From Clostridia bacterium (GTDB taxonomy: Bacteria; Bacillota; Clostridia; UBA1381): a stretch of DNA of 8,660 bases. Within the stretch, counting starts at the first letter, position 1, and each line of letters opens with the position of its first letter. The notes under the pieces are model-generated. The model did not search any database. It was given only the letters and a program-made list of their open reading frames with translations, and was not told the DNA's origin. Below are positions 5,977-8,660 of the stretch, one piece after another. The translations under genes and the position numbers were made by a program. The stretch is taken from the NCBI GenBank assembly GCA_900770405.1, contig CAAGKL010000375.1, positions 1 to 8,660 of the forward strand, written 5' to 3'.

Positions 5977-6696
5977 TTATCGCATCAGATAACTGATTTC
6001 GTGCGAGGTGAGATAGCGCCATCTTCCCTCGGGCAGATTACCGAGCTCGACCCTGCCGATTGAAATGCGCTTCAGATCCAGAACCCGACAGCCGATCGCC
6101 TCGAACATTCGTCTGACCTGGCGGTTTTTGCCCTCGTGAATTGTAATCTTCACAACCGCCTTGTTCGCGTCGGAATTTAAAAGCTCGACCTCTGCCGGCG
6201 AGGTTTTGAACTCCTCGAGCCGCACGCCGCGGCGCAACTTATTAAGCCCTGCAATCGTCAGCCCCGCGCCGACCGTCGCGACATAGGTCTTGCCCAGCTC
6301 GAATTTCGGGTGCGTCACCCTGTAGGCAAAATCGCCGTCATTCGTCATGAGCAACAAGCCCTCGGTCTCATAATCGAGCCTGCCTACCGGGAAAATCCGC
6401 GTTTTTATCTCCTCCGACAAAAGGTCAATCACCGTCGGACGGTCAAAATCGTCGCTGACCGTAGAAAGGTAGCCCGCGGGCTTATTGAGCATTATATAAT
6501 ATTTTTTCTTCACCGCCGTAAGCTCCACACCGTCGACCGCGACGGTGTCCGCGCCGATTTCAACTTTTGTACCCAGCTGCACGACGCGCTCGCCGTTCAC
6601 CCTGACGCGTCCGTCGGTAATCATCTGCTCCGCACCGCGGCGCGACGCCTTGCCGCACATTGCGATATATTTCTGCAGTCTGACAATTTCTCCCAT
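5977..6696 (-). CDS. rluB: RluB/RsuA-family rRNA pseudouridine synthase
   Basis: This enzyme converts uridine to pseudouridine in rRNA. The RluB branch acts near position 2605 of 23S rRNA in E. coli. The 239-residue protein has an N-terminal S4 RNA-binding domain (about 4-50: RLQKYIAMCGKASRRGAEQM and GRVRVNGE). The catalytic domain follows, with the motif GRLDYETEGLLL, whose Asp108 is the catalytic nucleophile. LNKPAGYLSTVSDD at 70-83 and HEGKNRQVRRMFEAIG at 187-202 are further hallmarks of the RsuA/RluB/RluE/RluF group. The length and basic S4 domain fit RluB better than RluE, but RsuA-like specificity for 16S rRNA cannot be excluded. The ATG at 6696 has AAGGAG five bases upstream. There is no promoter in the short gap behind the secF terminator, so expression may depend on readthrough or a promoter inside secF. 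Confidence 0.92.
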   Translation of the reverse strand: MGEIVRLQKYIAMCGKASRRGAEQMITDGRVRVNGERVVQLGTKVEIGADTVAVDGVELTAVKKKYYIMLNKPAGYLSTVSDDFDRPTVIDLLSEEIKTRIFPVGRLDYETEGLLLMTNDGDFAYRVTHPKFELGKTYVATVGAGLTIAGLNKLRRGVRLEEFKTSPAEVELLNSDANKAVVKITIHEGKNRQVRRMFEAIGCRVLDLKRISIGRVELGNLPEGRWRYLTSHEISYLMR

Positions 6697-6713
6697 ACAA
6701 AGCTCCTTATCGA

Positions 6714-6737
6714 GTCAGAAAAATTGCGCCTTCTGAC
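6714..6737 (-). other. Alternative hairpin overlapping the secF-rluB terminator
   Basis: GTCAGAA and TTCTGAC (6731-6737 and 6714-6720) can pair over seven bases with a ten-base loop. The pairing uses bases from the loop, 3' arm and T-run of the larger terminator hairpin, so the two structures exclude each other. It ends eight bases before the rluB ribosome binding site AAGGAG. Whether it acts as an anti-terminator is inference. Confidence 0.4.
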
Positions 6738-6758
6738 GAAGCGGAAAGCGCAATTTTT
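6719..6758 (-). terminator. Terminator hairpin between secF and rluB (symmetric, possibly bidirectional)
   Basis: AAAAATTGCGCTTTC (6744-6758) pairs with GAAGGCGCAATTTTT (6719-6733) over 15 positions with one G-U pair, leaving a ten-base loop. The A-run before and T-run after the GC core are the typical layout of an intrinsic terminator that can work on either strand. It starts 12 bases after the secF stop. Confidence 0.82.
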
Positions 6759-6770
6759 TTATTTTCGTGA

Positions 6771-7664
6771 TTATTTCTGCTTAGCAGCCTCAACCTCAGA
6801 CTCTTTCCACGCAGCCCAGAAAGGACTCGCGATAAAGATTGAGCTGTATGCACCGGCAAGGATACCGATGATGAGCGGGAAAGCAAATTCCTTAATCGAC
6901 TGAACGCCGAGGAAGTACAGAAGTACTATCGTGATAAGCGTTGTAATCGTGGTGTTGAGCGTTCTGCCCATACTCTCGGTGATGCTCCTGTTGACAATCT
7001 CGGATACCGTCTCGCCCTTTTTAGCCTTAAAGCCCTTCATATTCTCGCGGATACGGTCGAACACGACAATCGTGTTGTTAATCGAATATCCAATTATCGT
7101 CAGCATCGCCGCGATAAAGGTCGTGTTAAGCGGTGTGTAGGTGATTGCGTAAACCGCCATCATTACAAGAATATTCAGCGCCAGCGCGATAACCGCCATG
7201 ACAGCCGAGCGCCACTCAAATCTGAATGCAATGTAAATCAGAATACAGATAATCGCAATCAGCGTGTAGATAAATGCCTTTCTCTGCACCTCGCCGCCGA
7301 AGCTTGCTGAAGCCGAGGTTACCGACATCGGAGCGTCCGCTGTGAGTGAATACTTTTCCTTAAGCGAGGAGAAAATCTTGTCCTTCTGCTCGTCATCAAT
7401 CGGCTGCGTCTTGATTGTAGCGGTAGTTCCGCTGCCCGACTGCACGATTACCGGCGAAATTCCGAGCTGCTCCTCGAGGTATTTTGAAACCTCTTCATAG
7501 TCGAAGCTCTTTTCCATATCCACCTGCATTCTTACGCCGCCCATAAACTCAATGTCAAAATTGAAGCCGCCACGTACGAAATACATTACAATACCCGCTG
7601 CAATTATCAGAAGAGGTATTATCAGAAATTTAACTTTGTTTGATGTTACGTTCATTGTTTTCAT
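6771..7664 (-). CDS. secF: Protein translocase subunit SecF
   Basis: SecF pairs with SecD in the membrane to pull preproteins out of the SecYEG channel, driven by the ion gradient. The protein is 297 residues from Met at 7664, with TM1 at about 11-29. FDIEFMGGVRM (36-46) is the SecF version of the FxxDFxGG motif, followed by a periplasmic-type P4 domain. Five more TM segments include FRFEWRSAVMAVIALAL, TIIGYSINNTIVVFDRIREN and GRTLNTTITTLITIVLLYFLG. The open frame extends upstream through the secD stop, but GGGAGG (7674-7679) precedes the ATG at 7664 by nine bases and family homology starts there. Unusual: the TM aspartate equivalent to E. coli SecF Asp213 is Asn197, and the usual HD of the AxxHD segment is Leu163-Asn164. 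The TM arginine equivalent to Arg247 is kept as Arg234. The gene follows secD by 16 bases and ends at a strong terminator. Confidence 0.96.
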   Translation of the reverse strand: MKTMNVTSNKVKFLIIPLLIIAAGIVMYFVRGGFNFDIEFMGGVRMQVDMEKSFDYEEVSKYLEEQLGISPVIVQSGSGTTATIKTQPIDDEQKDKIFSSLKEKYSLTADAPMSVTSASASFGGEVQRKAFIYTLIAIICILIYIAFRFEWRSAVMAVIALALNILVMMAVYAITYTPLNTTFIAAMLTIIGYSINNTIVVFDRIRENMKGFKAKKGETVSEIVNRSITESMGRTLNTTITTLITIVLLYFLGVQSIKEFAFPLIIGILAGAYSSIFIASPFWAAWKESEVEAAKQK

Positions 7665-7680
7665 TTCGACACACCTCCCA

Positions 7681-8660
7681 TTACTGAGCCTTCGCACAGA
7701 AGAGCTTGCGATTTTTAACGTTAAGACCGACAAGCTGCTTCAGAAGGAACTTTGTTATAACAATCGCGGTGAACATACTTACTATGACACCCAGACCGAG
7801 CGTTACTGCAAAGCCGCGGATTGTACCGATACCCGAGAGGTAGAGCACCACGCAGGTGATTATCGTTGTGATATTCGAGTCGAGAATTGCGCTGAACGCC
7901 TTTTTGAAGCCCGCATCAACTGACGCCTTGATCGTCTTACCGATTAACAGTTCCTCCTTCATTCTCTCAAAGATGATGACGTTCGCATCGACCGCCATAC
8001 CTATCGAAAGCACGATACCCGCAATACCCGAAAGACTCAGGTTTACTCTGCCTATTCCGAGGATAAGCGAGATAAGGCCGACGTAGATTGCAAGCGCAAT
8101 GTCCGCGATAAGACCCGGCAGGCGGTATACCAAAATCATAAACAGCATAACCACCAGAATACCGATGCCCGCAGCCATAAGACTTGTCGGCAACGCCTTT
8201 GCACCGAGCTCCGGACCGATTGTGTCTTTTGAAATGGGCTCAAGGTCGAACGGAAGTGCACCCGACTTAATCTGGTTTGCGAGCTCCTGCGCCGTTTCCG
8301 GCGTGAAGCTGCCCGAGATTACGCAGGTCTCCGAGTCAATCTTTTCCTTAACGGACGGCGAGGAGATAATCTGGTCGTCCATCTTGATTGCGATATAGTT
8401 TTTGCCCTCACCCGAGCGAGCCGCAGCTGCTGCGGTTGCATCGGCAAACTTTGATACAGCCTCGCTTGTCAGCGTCAGCTGAACATAAGCCTCCTGACCG
8501 CTGCTCTGTGAAAGCTGTCCAAATCTGTACTCGGCGTTCTTGATGTCGGTAGCGCCGTCCAGCACAACGTTATCGTCAGCGTCAACAAATGTCAGCTTTG
8601 CCGTTGCGCCCAGAAGCGATGCCGCTTTGTCGGTGTCTGTCTCCGACGGGATTTCAACCG
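7681..8660 (-). CDS. secD: Protein translocase subunit SecD, C-terminal part (start beyond right edge)
   Basis: The frame is open from the right edge to TAA at 7681, giving about 325 C-terminal residues. The GTG at 8565 is internal, because the family pattern VEIPSETDTDKAASLLGATAKLTF continues upstream of it. The visible part covers the end of the P1 extracytoplasmic domain, including KSGALPFDLEPI and the TIGPELG segment. Five further TM segments follow. GIVLSIGMAVDANVIIFERMKEEL holds the conserved intramembrane Asp (codon 7987-7989, equivalent to E. coli SecD Asp519). Unlike Bacillus, where secDF is one fused gene, this organism has separate secD and secF, the common arrangement in Clostridia. 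Missing are TM1 and the N-terminal part of P1. Confidence 0.96.
   Translation of the reverse strand, partial: VEIPSETDTDKAASLLGATAKLTFVDADDNVVLDGATDIKNAEYRFGQLSQSSGQEAYVQLTLTSEAVSKFADATAAAAARSGEGKNYIAIKMDDQIISSPSVKEKIDSETCVISGSFTPETAQELANQIKSGALPFDLEPISKDTIGPELGAKALPTSLMAAGIGILVVMLFMILVYRLPGLIADIALAIYVGLISLILGIGRVNLSLSGIAGIVLSIGMAVDANVIIFERMKEELLIGKTIKASVDAGFKKAFSAILDSNITTIITCVVLYLSGIGTIRGFAVTLGLGVIVSMFTAIVITKFLLKQLVGLNVKNRKLFCAKAQ

Noticed and set aside
7665..7733. Upstream extension of secF giving a 320-residue protein
   Set aside because: The extra 23 codons overlap the secD 3' end, do not resemble SecF and lack a ribosome binding site; GGGAGG favours the ATG at 7664.
1..8660. CRISPR array, insertion sequence, prophage, tRNA or rRNA
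   Set aside because: I saw no regularly spaced repeats, transposase or integrase motifs, terminal inverted repeats with target duplications, or tRNA/rRNA-like sequence; gaps are short and genes are ordinary core functions.

Overview
The window looks like chromosomal DNA from a spore-forming, low-to-mid GC Bacillota, most likely a member of Clostridia. The evidence is a germination protease (GPR) with both family aspartates, separate secD and secF genes, a YfmF/YfmH M16 pair, strong GGAGG ribosome binding sites and a textbook sigma-A promoter. The class-level placement is an inference from gene content. Every credible gene lies on the minus strand, so transcription runs from high to low coordinates and both window edges cut a gene.

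In transcription order: (1) the C-terminal part of secD (from the right edge to 7681) and all of secF (7664-6771), the accessory motor of the Sec translocon, followed by a long hairpin terminator; (2) rluB, a 23S rRNA pseudouridine synthase (6696-5977), ending in a strong intrinsic terminator; (3) a dacF-like D-Ala-D-Ala carboxypeptidase (5827-4700) and the spore protease gene gpr (4594-3719). These two probably form a sporulation-linked unit behind a promoter that resembles the forespore sigma-G class; (4) a sigma-A promoter packed against the gpr stop codon, driving the pair yfmF (3651-2386, catalytically dead M16 fold) and yfmH (2383-1106, active-site M16 peptidase), which are translationally coupled; (5) a ZIP/ZupT-type metal transporter (1025-237) and the start of a TrmH/SpoU-family RNA 2'-O-methyltransferase (192 to the left edge).

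The themes are envelope biogenesis (SecDF, carboxypeptidase), sporulation and germination (gpr, perhaps dacF), translation-machinery modification (RluB, TrmH-like, and YfmF/YfmH, which have been linked to EF-P modification) and metal uptake. This is largely ordinary core genome. I found no convincing undescribed system, CRISPR array, mobile element, tRNA or rRNA. The points most worth a second look are the SecF protein, which lacks the transmembrane aspartate of the proton pathway; two competing hairpins in the secF-rluB gap; the sigma-G-like promoter inside an inverted repeat upstream of dacF; and short leader sequences shared between dacF, gpr and the trmH-like gene. No intergenic gap exceeds about 150 bases.
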